DNA of 64,000 nucleotides from Inia geoffrensis (Eukaryota > Chordata > Mammalia > Artiodactyla > Iniidae): contig CM070900.1 in assembly GCA_036417435.1 (NCBI GenBank), forward strand, positions 115,979,315 through 116,043,314, written 5' to 3'. How positions within the stretch are numbered: the stretch's first letter is position 1; each line of letters begins with the position of its first letter. Under the pieces are notes generated by a model. It did not search any database and was not told the origin of the DNA. It saw only the letters and a list, made by a program, of their open reading frames with translations. Positions 23,409 through 37,468 of this stretch are shown in pieces. The translations under genes were made by a program, and so were the position numbers.

Positions 23409-26400
23409 CTGTAGGCCTAGAAAGCAATAATGATGAAAGTCTTTCTGGTCAAGCAAATAGGAATAGTTATTTTATAGCATGGTCCTTGCAGAATATTAGG
23501 GAATTAGATTTTGTTCTCGATATCATAACAGAAATGAGGGGAAAAAAAGATACGGGGTAGTTCAGAGGTGTTCACGATAAAAGTTCTCAAGGTCTCATTC
23601 AACTAATTCATAAAACTCAGTAATCCTCACGTACATTCAGCTATTATTCCCTCATCCCCGCTGCTCCACACCCACACACACACCTGCTACCACTAATTTC
23701 TTTGCAGGCATCTGCGAGGGTAAATTAAATAACCAGAGCTTTTTGACATCTTGAGACAGTCAAACCACTCTCTAAGACACATGAAATGATACCTACACTG
23801 TAAAGCAGTATAAACCTTAAATATTTAACTCAATTTGGCTCCCAAATTGAGCAAATTGCATCTAATCACTTATATCTCAGTAATCTTGATGATAGTTATA
23901 GATGGATAGATGATAGATAGACAGATAGGAAGAAAGAAAATATTACCTTAGAACAACAAAATGCTTTTTGCCTAGTTAATACTTACCCCTTTCTAAGTAA
24001 AGTCCTGCATCTTGAAAAAGGCCAGATTTTCATCTCACCTTCCTTTCAAAGCAGTATAAGGGTCCATCAAAATTTTTTCTAAAGAAAAAGAATTCTCCAC
24101 ATACAGTATAATGTAAAATTCATTGTGCTTAGGGATTACATTTGTTAAATTCAAAAGAAGAAGGGTGCTTGGCACTTGTGCATTATTGGAAATTCCCCAA
24201 ACACAGACAACAAAAGCTCAGTCAGTTTAATCAAATTATCAGCTTTTCCTCAGTCTGTGTTTAGTCTGTGTTTGTCTAATGTCCGGGTGCATATTTTCTA
24301 CTTAAGAAAATCAATAAATCTGCTGCTATAAAAAAAGGCACATTTCAAATGTAGTATACAGCGTATTGCACTATCTGATCCAGCAATCTGTCTGCCTCTG
24401 CCCCACAGAAGGAGTGAACAAGAAATATGCCTGATGAGCTTATGAGATGGTTTAGAAACTCATGTATGAAGGTGAAAAAAATGATACCACTGAGGTGTGC
24501 ACCCCATTCACTTTTGATGTAGAAGGAGGGCATGAGATGTATACCTGAAACTTCTTTCTGCTGTTTTGAATGTTTTTAAGTATTAGGAGCAGAATTAATA
24601 TGATCTTGGCAATGAAGTCACTAAAATAGATTTCTTAAGTAGAATATTTATTCTTGTAATATTCTTTCATTAACATAATTACTACTTCTCTGTTTATGTT
24701 GAGGTCTGACAGCATCTCTTCCTTTCTTACGGGTTTTTGTTCTGTAAATATTTGAGTTGTCAGTCTAATATATGATTCACAGTTGTTCCAACCGTGAGAA
24801 ATGATCATTTCACTACAGGAACAGTTCCTCATGTCCAAGTTGTTCTCAGGTTCTCTGTTGTTGTCTCTTTATTTGCAGCAGTACTTCATGCATAAACCAG
24901 CACAAACCATTGTTCACATAAATCGTCTAAAGTGTTAATACTTTTGATAAATAAGTAGTTTACATTTGTTTTATAAAGATCACCTCACTAATAAAACAAA
25001 TAAAAGCCCAGCTTTTTCTTCGACCCAGACAGAAAAATTCAGAATTTCGATAGTAAGAATTTAATTCATTTCCATGGATTAAATCTGACTGTATTAGAAT
25101 TAGTGCATGTTCTCACCTGGAAGTGTGGAATAAATAGTAAATAAAATTTGAAAGGATATAAAGAAGAGGGACATTTTGGGAACAAGATAAATTTTCTCCT
25201 GTTTATTGAGATATATAAACTTCTCAGAAAATAGATGCTACTTTTCTTAATAACAATCAACAAATGATAGACTGCCACACCTAAGTTATTATATTAGGGC
25301 TTTTTGACCTAAAGATCTGTTCACCACTAATCCTTGAAATGAGCTTCTAATGATACAAATCTTTAACCTCATAACCAGCACTGATGGCTCTAAATAAGCT
25401 GGTTTAGGTAATGACAGTACACTGGTTTGCTTGCTAAAGAAATGTTATTTACTCTTCTCCTTCTGTGCTTTTTGGGCAGTGAGAAGATAGGGGGAAATTG
25501 TAAAATTCACATTCCAGTAATTTTTTCAAATATTAATCATTGCCCAGGTAGTTCATGACATTTTCATTGATGTGTGTGTTTATGCTCATAGGGGAAAATC
25601 AGTGAACAAGTCCCGGGGAAGGAAGAAAAAGACCACTTAGAACAGCAACCAGAATTAGCTCTCAATAAAGAGCAATTCTGATTAGCTAACTCCCCACTCC
25701 CACCCTTGATAGCAAATATTTGCTTTGTTTATTATAAAAATACAAAAGTCACCATTGTCAGATAACTTTCTTGCTTATTTCTAATGATTCTGGGGGAATA
25801 TTTTGATTTTTGGTACAAAACTCTCTGGATGTGGTTGGCTGTTTTTCCCCTCCTGTTGTTTATGTGAAGAATTTCTAGTCAGGGTAAGAAAAGGTGTTGC
25901 TTGTGCAGAGAATTCGCTTAGTGAAGCAGGCTAATAGGCTGACCAGTCATTAACTAAAACACAGCTGGGAAGAGGCTATAATCCCCCAATTTCCTTCACA
26001 AATGCAGTAAATAAATATTCAAATGAAGCAGTGCACACATTTGCATATGTTTTAAACAAAAGCCCAGCTGAAGATTTGGTTTAAAAGCTCAGCTACTGTT
26101 TCTCCCTTTTCTACCTACAATTCCTCTACCTGAAGAGTTTGTATTTTACAGATGTCCTCATACTTCTCCCAAAATATCAGTCCCTTTTACTTCAAGAGTT
26201 GTCTTAGAATATCTTCTCTCTTGCTGACCCCCATTAGCACTCTCACTGAACCCTATTTTAACAGGAATAAAAGTCTCCTATCAAGTTAAGTCTCCTTTTT
26301 TCCCCGGTGTTTTAAATTTGAACATCTTTAACACGTAATATGCCATTGGCACTCTTTGTGTTCTGCTGCTTCATGAATAGAACTCTATTTTTTTGGACCC

Positions 26401-29400
26401 CGGAGCAGGTAGTACTTAGGAAATAAAACTCTGAGGCTTGACCATGGTACAACTGATTTGTTAACCCCATGGCTTTAGGAAGCAGACTCAAATCATCTTC
26501 CGAAATTCTTAGTCTGTCCTCTGAGACTTCAAGCAAGTGATGCAACATAGGATGCTGTTCGGTTAATTATTCCTCAGAATGAGCCTCAATATTGTTACAA
26601 ATTCCCCATTCTGCTTCTTTCCCTCTCCTGCTCTTATTCCATGATTGCAATTTCTGGAGTTAGATTCTAGGGCATACCTGACCTTAGGCTCTTCTGGGTT
26701 GCTTATCCTGAAGCGGTGTGAGTCCCTCCCAAGGTGAAGAAATATAATTAGAAGAAAAAAAGATCATTCAGTGAGGAGCCTAAGGTAGAACACAGGGGGT
26801 TACTTTCTAGGGGAAAAAAATAGATTGAAAAAAAATATTTTAAAGTGATTCTGAAAAGAAAAAGAGGAAAAAAAAATAGAGAGTTCTGCAGTTAAAGAAA
26901 GAAGCATATGAAAAATTGGCAAGGTAAATTAACTTTCACTTGTTTTCAATCCTGCTTGTGACTCTAGCAAGTTTGCCTCACCCCTCTTCCCCAGCGGAGA
27001 AAGAAAAATAAGTAGATAGGAGCCAAATGCCCAAGGAGTTTCTAGGTTAAAGTGAATTTGTGCTTTTTCTTCTAGTTGTAAGAAGTGGACTATAATTATT
27101 ATACACATGTATAAAGACATATACAATGATATATATAATATATAGCCTGTATGTATACATATATATTTGCATACTATATATAAATATATTTGCATTCATT
27201 TGGAAAACATTGACTCTCAGCAAAGTGAGGTACATAGGTTTGAAATCTGTGAATCTTGGGTTAGTTATAGAAAAATCTAAATTAGAATTTGGGTCTTTAA
27301 TATTCTATTCTAAAATAGGTAATAGAGGAATTATTTTTGCCAAGCTGTATTTAAATGCATGCAAGGAATCTCTATTAGTGCCTTGTTAGTTACTTGCTAT
27401 ACAACATCCTGACGTGTTTTAATTCTGCTATACTTAGGAGCAAGTGTAGCTTAAACAATAAAGCTTTCGAGAGCTGAGATAATAAAAGATTTTTTTTCTT
27501 CTCATTCAATCACGTTTACAAAGCATACTTGTAGGGAGAAAGTCACTACCATATAAATGATAATGCGTTGTATTTTTAACAAAACCATGTCAGTGTATTG
27601 GGTGTTACCCTTTTTTTATAAGTAAATTTTTTGTTCCTGAAGAAAATAAAAGCGTTAATACTAGGAGGCTAGTTCAAACATACGCTCTAGTTGATATTAT
27701 CAAAGTACAAAAGGCACTTTTAAGAATCAAGTTGTGTGAATTGTGCTGTGTATCTATGAGCATTATTTTGTAGAGGCTTCAAAGCTTTCAAAATGCATAT
27801 GAAACATGGCAAAATAACAATTGGGATCTCTATGGTTTTTATCTACTTCTTTTTTTTTTTTTTTTTTTACATATTTCCTTAACAGGTTGTTAATCTCCCC
27901 CCCCACCACCACCGTCAAGTCACATTGGACAAAACACTGAGTTACCTTATTTGATCACACAAAGGCTTGACAAGATAAACTACCCAGAGGAACACCTGTT
28001 GAATTTAAATACAGCTTCGTTTTGTTTATTTGCCTGCTATTCCAGCTGAACTTTTCATGAAAAATGGTACATCCCCATTTTGTTTTATCATCCTCAAAGC
28101 TTCTGAAAGCTTACTTAAAGGTTCTAGTAAAGTCTGATGGCACGTATTCATCCATAGCCACTTTAGTGTAGCTCCTCCATAAATTAATAAATATTGGAGA
28201 TGATCCCTAAAAAGGAATGATAATAATATCATTTCTCATTTGTATAGGAGATAAATTACATTTTTCAAGTAAGTTTCAAACGAATTATCTCTTTTGATTA
28301 TCACATGTTATTTTCTGTTGTTATTACTCCATTTGTTGGTTTAAGCACAAAAAGTTACTTTATAATTGCTTTTTTCCCTATTTTTTCTTTTCATTATTGT
28401 AAAGGCTCCAAGTCACATGAAATTGTGGTGTTGTGTATTGGGTTAACGCTTCCTAATCAGCTCTCATATCAAAGATGCTGGAATTCATGCAAGTAATCAT
28501 AAGCTATGAAGTGATGAAATCTAGCAGAGAGAGAGTGAGCACTTCAGGCATAGTGGCAGGGAGACTTTTATCATCCATTCTGTCTGAGTAAACGCAGTGT
28601 GTCCAGCAGTCCAGTCTGAGGTCATGGCTGCCCCAGAATTTGAGTGGTTGGGGATATTTTGGGATGCTTTCATTAGAAGGTACAGAGTATAGTTAAGAAA
28701 CAAGCTTGGGGCGCCAGCATATGATTATGGCAAGACGGGCTGACCACTGGGAAATTGCTGAGCCAACAGGTCAGGGAGTCGGGTTGACCTCCTCTGGGGC
28801 CAAATCCACAGAGAGCCACCACCCAGCACACCTTCTGAGGGATAATCTGAAGCACTTGGTGTTCCAAATACTCATCTGAGCAACAGATGTTTTTGTAAGA
28901 CAAAAAGTATTGTACACTTTCAAAGGCTCTGTGTGTGAATCTTCTTGCCTTTCTATTTTTAAAGGTGCTTGTATCCAAGAAATATTCCTTATATTTACTT
29001 TAGAATGATCAAGCATCCTTGCTGCCTGCTTCCTTGGTGGGCGTGCGGGATGGTAGTTGTAGAAGGGCTCTAACCACAATGCTAGAGTCATACACTTAGC
29101 AGGCTGCAAGTTACCAAGAGCTTGCTCAGAGAGCTATTATATAAAGCAGGTATTTTTTAGACTCCTTGTATTTAATGACATTGAATGCTTCTGGATAAAA
29201 TCCTTCCGATTTCAATTTGTGGTTAACAAAATATTTCTTTTCTTCTTGTGATTCGTGCTTCTTATAGCACCCAAACTCGATGTTTTTTTTTTTTTTTTCC
29301 TTCTTGATTTTCAAGCATCCTGTTTACACAAAGCATGGAAAAGAGTTAAAATGAGAGAGAATTTAGAGAAGGTGTCATTTGATAACCATGACAACTCAGA

Positions 29401-29471
29401 AGGCAATAAGAAGAAATTTGGAATCTAATATTTGTTTTATGAGCAATAGAAAACCTAGCAATTGAAGCAAC
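23409..29471. other. Long, mainly unique stretch without recognisable genes
   Basis: Contents: a GATA-type repeat (23888-23940), TA-rich text around 27100-27200 and a T-tract at 27850-27868 followed by a C-run. A candidate conserved stretch lies at 25880-26110, with an octamer-like ATTTGCAT at 26039-26046 and CAGCTG boxes at 25962-25967 and 26065-26070. A more balanced stretch lies at 28500-29110. Open frames are short (under 115 codons) and show no domain wording. No LINE or SINE family could be assigned. Confidence 0.35.
23888..23940. repeat. (GATA)/(GATG) simple repeat
   Basis: Short imperfect tetranucleotide repeat grading into GAAA text. Confidence 0.8.
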
Positions 29472-29510
29472 AGTCCTCTGTTGCCTGGCATAGCCAGGCG
29501 ACAGAGGACT
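29472..29510. repeat. Near-perfect hairpin (18-bp stem, 3-nt loop)
   Basis: AGTCCTCTGTTGCCTGGC (29472-29489) pairs with GCCAGGCGACAGAGGACT (29493-29510) with one mismatch, around the loop ATA. An outer CAAC/GTTG pairing (29468-29471 with 29514-29517) extends it across a small bulge. No known element explains it. Confidence 0.9.
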
Positions 29511-29517
29511 ATGGTTG

Positions 29518-31797
29518 AAATAGAATAAATCTGAAGAAAATGGGAAAATGTTAATCTGATAACTTGGAAAGAAAAATATATAACAAAAATCCACTAATGT
29601 CACTTTTTATCATCTTACAACATCTCACAGAGTTTTCCTATTTGAAAACAGAGTATTATCCACTGGTGCCCCCATGCCCAACCGTTCTCCACCCTCACTT
29701 CCTCTCCTATCCTTAATACATATGAAACATCCCTTCATGATATTTTGATTGGGTAATAGTGTGTACGTTTTCTTGAAAGAATAGGAAAACATGAAATAAA
29801 ATGCTAAGCAAGGTAAAGTAATAATGATAGACTCTAAAACAATTGTGTTAACACATTGACTCTTAGGGTGTCAGGGAGTTCAGTTTAATTCAGTTTGATT
29901 TTAGGTAAATGTCTTGAGTTTTTATGAATCCAAATTCATATTTTAAGTTTGGATACTATAAGAAGCCAAAGGTGTATTATATATCAACCAGAACAGACAA
30001 AGTTCAGACCAGCAGTGACTGTGGTTGTCAGGTTTCTGCTGAAAATACAATATATCAACAATAATGGAAATTCACGTTTCTACAGAAAAAGGAAATTTAT
30101 AAGAAATCAGGCCCCACTTACCACTTGATAGCTTGTCTTCATTTGAGTACATGTGTATGTCTATGTGTGTGTTTCTTTATGTGCACGTCCTTTTCCTGGC
30201 CAAACATTTGCCTCTTCTCTAATTTATTTCCTCCTTTATCATTTCTTTCCCTTTCCTCTTTTAAATATATCTTAAGGTCTTCTTCAGCAAGTCCAGGCCA
30301 TCTGTCCTCACCATACTAAATAAGCATTCGTGGACACATGGCTGCCTCCTCCAGACTGACAAAGGCTCTTTAGCATAGCTGAGAGAGATGACCCAACAGC
30401 AGTGGTAAAGAGGCCTAAAAATATTTAAAGTACAAAAAAAAAAAAAAAAAAAATAGCAAGACCCACCAACTTTCTCTTTACTTGACTCCCCCTTTTTTCT
30501 TAAGTTTATTTTATGTTTTACCATTGGAATCTGCCCTAACAGAATTCATTTGCATAATTGCCTGCCAAATTAGATGTAAGCTTATTTTTAAAGTTAAAGA
30601 ATTCTTATATCAGAGAAGAGAAATTAATAAAAAAAATTAAAAGAAGAACAACCTTTAACTTCCTTTTAAACCATGGTTGCGTATATTCCCCTGTAGTATA
30701 ACTGGCAAACATTTAAAAGACAGAGAGGTGTTTATGTGTAAGAAGCACCCCTGAAATTTCCACTTCTGTAGTAGATATGAGGGGATTGGTAGATATATAT
30801 TTTTAACAGTTTAATAAGAATGCACTCAATGAGCAGATATGCTTTCAAATAACTTACATAAATTGTAAGGCATAATGGGACACAGAGTTTTTAAAAAGAA
30901 TATTCAATGGATTACAATTTTACGTAAAAGACTGGCTCTCTCTTTTCCAGTTGACCAGTCCTTGATTTTTTGCACGCTCTATAGAAAATTGACTTGTTTT
31001 ATTCCCAATGAATACTATCTTCTTACATAAGTTTGTTAGTTTATTAAAGCATTTTATCTAATGAAAAATATTTTAATTGGATGTAAATTATCACTTTATT
31101 TTTTCACAACAGATGCTGTGTGAATTACACGAACTTATATGAATTTCTGAGCTACTCATAAGTATTCAGAAAACTGCTAAAACCTGTTAACTGAATAGAA
31201 GATAAGACATTCCTATCCTCTTTATGGACTAAACCTTGCTTATGTAAAATGCATTAGGCATTTTTTTCCCTGAAACTTAAGAAATTATGTATAAGCCAGT
31301 GTTTCTTCATTCTTACACCTGTACTATATATACTTCCACCTATCCTAAGCATAGGCCAAAATGGTATCTTCTAGAACTAAAGTTACAAAATGGCTGAACA
31401 CGACCTGTCATGTGCTTTATGTTAAAGAAAAAACTTTGCTCCACATTGCTGTTATCTATATAGACCATCATAAATCTTTTCTTAGAGTGTTTTTGGCTTA
31501 CTTCCAGTTATTACTAGTTAATTTGCTGGAAAAAATCTGTTTCTTTAAAAAAGTCTACAGTAAAAAGATTTTAGCAAAATGTATTTTTATAATTTCTAGA
31601 AAGAAAAGTATTTTTTAGATGGTCCTTAAATTATGATGGCACAAACAATAAGACATCCTTTTGATGCAACAAAACAGAAGTTAGGCAGAAAAATTATCAC
31701 CTCATCTCTTTGAAACACAAGCCAGGATTTTTAGTTTTACAAACCCTCTTTGAAAAATCTTGGTATACATGCTATTAGAACTGGTCTTATGAGAGCT

Positions 31798-31800
<3 letters not shown>
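29518..31800. other. No recognisable gene or repeat family
   Basis: AT-rich. It includes an isolated A-tract at 30434-30453 that is not preceded by SINE or L1 text. Confidence 0.35.
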
Positions 31801-31837
<37 letters not shown>

Positions 31838-31841
31838 TGTT
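31801..31841. repeat. (TG)n microsatellite
   Basis: About 20 TG units with one TA interruption near 31831. Confidence 0.97.
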
Positions 31842-31844
31842 AAT

Positions 31845-32809
31845 GGGTAGAAGCAACGAGGTGGGAAAGAAGGAACTGAATTTGGTGATAAATTTCATTA
31901 AGCAGTAGGTGTTCATCAGTGTGTGTCTTACAATGTTCAGTGTTTTTTATAGAATGTTTTCCCCCTTCAGAAAAAAATCTAGTGGGTGTTCAGTGGGTTC
32001 TTTTGTTGTTCAGTCTGTTAATTAGAATTTTGCAACAAGTCTTAAATGAGGAACAAAGTATGGTAGAAAGGTCTTACTTTAAAATTTAGAAAATGTGAAT
32101 GCCAAAATCAAAGTCAGAATTATAAACATGAGTGGAAAAATACCAAAGGATTTTATACGTTTGAAAAGAAAAAGCACAGCACCCTCTGAGAAATATAAAG
32201 CTAGAATTAGAGATGTGTTCGGGAACTGATTTGGGAAGAAAGCAGGATCAAGCAAGCAGAGCTCTGTACAGATAGTAGATAAAATGCCCATACATTTACA
32301 GTTTCGTTTTGGCTGACAGGGGGAGAGCAAATTATAGTTCTAACTCAGAGTTTTCCAAATCCTGGATAAATGGGTAGAAATCAAGGAACTGCTTCATCTA
32401 TACCAAACCTTTGTGTTTTTTTAATGGAAGAAAAGAAGTTGGGAAGAAAGACCAGGGAGTAGAAACATCTGGCTCTGAGGGCCAGTCCAACCCTCCCTAA
32501 TATGACTTAAGATGCAAGCTACAAGTGTAAGGCATTGCTTGTACATTTGTGGGCCCCATTAATGAATTTTTCTTCTGTAATTCTTTTCAGTTTATTGTGT
32601 CAAATTCTTATGAATATCAATGGATAAAGAATTTGAACCATACATCTTCTGTATGTTTTAAGTTTTATACAAGAAAAATAATTGGCTGAGAACTTACAGA
32701 TAGTCCAATTGAAAATAAGCCCCAAATTAGTGAAGAAGCAATTGCATTCTGTGGGAAGCAACATAGAATAATGGAATAATACAGACATTAAATCACAAGA
32801 CCGAAATCA
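31845..32809. other. No recognisable feature
   Basis: Unique-looking AT-rich sequence with short chance frames only. Confidence 0.35.
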
Positions 32810-33005
32810 TAAATTCTTACTCCACCTCTTACTAGGTATATGCCCCTTATCAAATTACGCACTTCTCTGAGCCTCAGCCTCCTCTTCTGTAATCAGGGGA
32901 TAGTAATAGCTTCATTGTGGACTGATTATGAATACTAAACATGATAATATATGTAAAGTGTCCAAAAGAGGTTTGGGGCCATAGTGGGTGCTCCGAAAAT
33001 GTAAA
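32810..33005 (+). repeat. MIR-type SINE, sense
   Basis: ACTTCTCTGAGCCTCAGCCT, CTTCTGTAATCAGGGGATAG, TAATAGCTTCATTGTGG and GCCATAGTGGGTGCTC match the MIR order clearly. Confidence 0.8.
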
Positions 33006-36000
33006 GTCCCCAACCTCTGCCTCCCTCAACCTGGACTATGTTAATGGTACATGATCAGTTTAATCACCAAAAAGAATGATTGCTTAAGAATTTTCTGGAA
33101 CAATCAGATACTTTTAGTATTGAAGTCAACAGTCTTCTTAATAAAGACTATGATCAATGTAAAGTGGATTTTCATATTTTAAAGGTGTATGTGGGTAACT
33201 CTAGTAGGGGAGTTTTCTTTTAAAAAAATCCCCTATTGAAAGCCATGACTATCTTGAGTTCTACTATTTCAGTAACAAATTCCCCTTAATTCATGTATCC
33301 TATTCCATGGATTTACAGGGAGAACAGTATGAATATGGAATATAAGCTATTCATATAATACTTAGTGAGTTTTGATATTGTCACAGTTGAATAAATTTTA
33401 TAAATATACAGATTTGGGTAAAAGGGGGATTATTATTATTTTACAAAATGATCACTGAGCTTCTCTCAATATTTGGCAATGAAAAATGAATTCAAATTAT
33501 TTTAAATTTAGATACTTGTGTTAAGTATTGTGATAAATTAATAAATCATCGAAATAAAGCAATTTTGAAATTAATACATATATTTAATTTGGGGAAATAT
33601 GAATTTATTTCTAAACAGTTATTTTAAACTGTTTTTAAACTTTTTTTATAAAAGTGAAATTAATGTATCTGTTACCTTTAAAAATCTCTTTTAAAGACTC
33701 TCTACATTGGTACGTAAAACGTAGATGGAGCTGACAACTCGTAAATCTTACGCAAAACCACTACTCTATAGAAAAATTGATATTCTGCAAATGAGAAAAA
33801 TAACCTTTCTAAAAAATTATACCATACCATAATGCTTCATAAAATTTTAAAATTTCTTTTCTGCGGCTTGAGAAAAGGAATTTACTTCTAGTCAGTAATA
33901 TAAAGAATATACTTTGCCACTATTTAGATTTTTCTGGAAGTCATTTTGTCCTTCCAACAAGTAAGTCTATAAGTGTGGAGTTTATTGTAGTAATTCTGGA
34001 GAAAGAGTGTGAACAAATATAATGGTGTTATTTGTCATAACCTAAAAATTGATAAATGTCCATTTTGAGCTGATTACAATATCTTCTCTTTTACTTTAAA
34101 CGCATGAACATGTATGTATGCACACATAGGCACACGCACACTCCCTTTTTATGCATTTAACCCTGCTCAAAGAAACACTACTGAAGCTATTTTTCCAGGC
34201 TGATCTCAGAAATCAACAGAGAAACATAGTAGAGTTGCTTTAACATTACTTGTGTTCTATTTTACCTGTATTACAAGGGGTTCAAATATTTTTGGAGCCT
34301 AGAAAAACCTAGTGGAATTGACATCACTTCACAAAGATTCCATAAGGCCAACATCTAACTTTGCTTTCCACTAACAGCAGAAACAGTTTAAATTACTGTG
34401 GAAACAGAAGCACAGATACTTTGCCAGAATCTGTTCTATAAAGTAATAGTAATTACTTTCTCTTGTTGTCAGACAGGAGAATACCACATAAGTAAAGGAG
34501 AGAGAAAGTTGCTGTAAGGGAAAAGGATAGAGTGTGAAGTACACAAAGAAAAAGGCTAATTCAAGGGAAAATAAAAGGGGTCTGCCTGACAAGGAATATT
34601 TTTTCATAAAACTTTGGTTTTTTTACAAGATAAGTTAAAGAAATTGTTTCTGGCTAGTTCAAGTAGTAAAACAGTTCATTTGGATTGGTCTAAGTGTGCA
34701 TTTGAGTTTCTGTCTAGAGAACATAGTTTGACCATAAACCTATGATTTTGCACTTGTCTCTAGCCAGGACAGAGACAGTCTATCTCATTTTGGTGAAGAG
34801 GTTTGAAGCATTATCTTCATTATAACCTCGGATTCTACAAAAAGATAAAGAATGGTGTTCTTTTTTTAACATGTGTGTTTATTTTTTTTAATTGAAACTT
34901 AAATTTGCATAATGTTATATGTCAAACATATTTCCATAAAGAATGGTCTTCTTTGAATTTCTCCAAATCACACTGTGAGGGTGACCAGGACAGTATAGTT
35001 TATACTGAGATAAAAGCTCCCAAACGCAGTAGATTAGCATAACAATAGTGCACTTCTTGCTAGTGTTACATGTTCATCGCAGGACAACTGGGAACTCTGT
35101 TCTACATCATCTCACTCCAGGCAAATGATGCTTCGACCATCTGGAAAGTTGCTGGTTGCCCTGGCAGGAGAAGGGAACAACAGCAAATTGAACTTTTCTT
35201 TTAAAGGATCCATCTTGAAGTGACACCTGTCACTTCTCCTCACATTTCATTAACCAAAGCAAGTCATAAGGACATAAATGTGTTTCATGTCATGAGGACA
35301 GGGAAATGCAATTTTGCCATGTGACCAAGAGAAGAGTTACTAGTGACCAATCACAGGAGACAAACCAACCAGTGAGAAGGCTGAATGATTAATTTTGTCT
35401 ATTTTAATTGTTGTTTATAATCCCTTTCATTGTAATAATTATGGGAAACCTACATTGATTAATGTGGTCACAATTGATGAGTAATTTATCCTTTATAGTT
35501 TTGTTTCAGACAAAAAAAAAGTTTCCTATGTATCCATTTCCCTGAAATGTTTTTTCCACAAAAGAACAGCTGCTGGAAAATTATTGGACTTGTAAAACCT
35601 TAACTATTACAATAAGTAACCTAGAGTCTCAGTACATGAGTCTCAGTATACACAGTATAGCAGTGCTATGGACATCATTTTTTCAGTTTATTTTGTAAGC
35701 TCTTTTCTGTCTCTCTGTGTGGAAAGTCAGGGCTCCTGCTTTATCCAAAAATGTCCTTGGATTGACATCGCCATTATGGCTCCAATTGTTACTGCTGTGA
35801 TGTTGCCAAGGCAGCCAAAATATAGACCTGTGTTCAAAGTAGTAACTGGGTGTGTAAGAGGGTAGTCACTTCCACTTTCATGAATACAGCTGCTCTGAAT
35901 GTGACAAATACCATTATCATCATGGGTCTTGTTACGTCAAACCACAAGGTGCTATCTGAACAAATGCTTGGTTTTAACTGTCAGATTCTTGGATGTGTCA

Positions 36001-37424
36001 CATTTTTCTTTGGATCTTTGGGTTATTGTAACAGCTGTTTGTAAACACTGTAAAGCCCACATTAGGTACAGAATTGGTAAGAAAATTTTGACCCAAATGT
36101 CTGCCCTCTGAACCATCGTACGGAATGCAGCATGTCTGCTGACACTTAAAGCAGTAGATTTAAATAGCGACCAGGATCAACTTCCAGCTGAATAGGTCAA
36201 TAAGCATTTTCAGTTTCTGGCTCCCTCTGGGTCAGTTTTCTTTCACTGGCCGGGCTGAGAAAGTCCAAGGGTGTTCAGACCTTAAATGACAAAAGGGTAG
36301 CAAATAGGTATTTCCAACAAGCTTTTGTCTTGGCAGTATTTTTCACTGAGTCTAATATATCCACTTCGATAGTTTAAAAGTTACCAGTGCTTGTTGAGTA
36401 GCACAGTCTTTTTCTTTGGAAACAGGGACACGGGCAGCTTTAGAATTTGTCATGCTCTGATCTCTTTCATTCTGAAAATACCCCATGCTATTTTACGTAG
36501 TGGTAATGAGTTAGATATTTCTAGTGCTTGCCTGGGTAAGCAGTCATGAGGGCTGTTGTAATAAATAAATAGTAAGAGCACACTGCTCTGATAATAGCAA
36601 CTTTCATTGAAGGATGTGAATGTGCCTTGCAGAAGAGTGATACAGAATCCTTAGAAAGGCTTTTATTAGCAGAAATGTAATACAACAATTTTAAGTGGAG
36701 CAGTAAGCCAGAATGGAGAAAGCATCTCTGACATTGTGCTTCTAGTATCAGTTGTAATTTTGGACACCCAGGCTCTCAACCCAAGCAGTTGAGAAGCGAA
36801 GGAAAATTCCCCTACAGAAATGCACTTATATCACATTGAATATTATGAGAAATCTTGACCTTAGGATTTTTGGATTTTGAAGACAGCACATATCCACCAA
36901 CAAATTGTATCAGACAGTCACCTATGGAAAAATGCAACTGCTATATCCAGTTGGAATTTTACTTAGGATTAAAAATAAGATTCTTACAATAATAGTCATC
37001 CATCCATCTATTCTTCACAGGATAATTAGATATGTTATAGCTATGACCCCAAAAGTTCAAGAAGTTTCCATCAAGCTTGCTTAATTACAGTAAACTATTC
37101 ATATAGGTATATATACTTTTATTACATATGTACATATACGAAGGGTTATAACAACAGAGATACTTTATAATTTCTAAAATAAGTATGTTCTTAAATAAAA
37201 TGAAGCTTCTTTAAAAAAAATTTGGATCATAATTAAAGTTAGGATTAAATACATAACCACCAGGGTAAGGTAACTTAGGTACATGCTGGTTGACAGGACA
37301 AGTCAAACTAGATTTAAATTCACTATGGATAATTGAGAATTGACTGAATGTGAGGTGTATGATTTCATTTTAAAGTGAAGGCGAGTCCATGATGTTTGGA
37401 CAAATTGAGATTTGTTCTAAACTC
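33006..37424. other. Unique-looking AT-rich stretch; candidate conserved element inside
   Basis: Bases 35030-35520 carry dense TAAT/ATTA cores (for example 35386-35394 and 35430-35440), a CCAAT box (35347-35351) and a forkhead-like TGTTTATA (35412-35419). Part of it (about 35235-35280) resembles a segment found in old LTRs, so conservation is uncertain. Bases 35668-36111 hold three overlapping short frames (60-65 codons) with no recognisable product. Elsewhere I see nothing I can name. Confidence 0.35.
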
Positions 37425-37425
37425 A

Positions 37426-37431
<6 letters not shown>

Positions 37432-37465
<34 letters not shown>
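37432..37465. repeat. (CA)n microsatellite
   Basis: Seventeen uninterrupted CA units. Confidence 0.97.

Positions 37466-37468
<3 letters not shown>

Noticed and set aside
23888..23940. CRISPR-like array
   Set aside because: It is a simple GATA-type repeat; no spacer-repeat alternation exists anywhere in this eukaryotic window.
30434..30453. Isolated 20-A tract as the tail of a retroposed sequence
   Set aside because: No SINE, L1 or gene-like text precedes it and no duplication was found. The same holds for 61070-61088 and 48240-48257.
35668..36111. Cluster of three overlapping short frames that might suggest a processed pseudogene
   Set aside because: I could not match the translations to any family, and there is no A-tail or duplication nearby.
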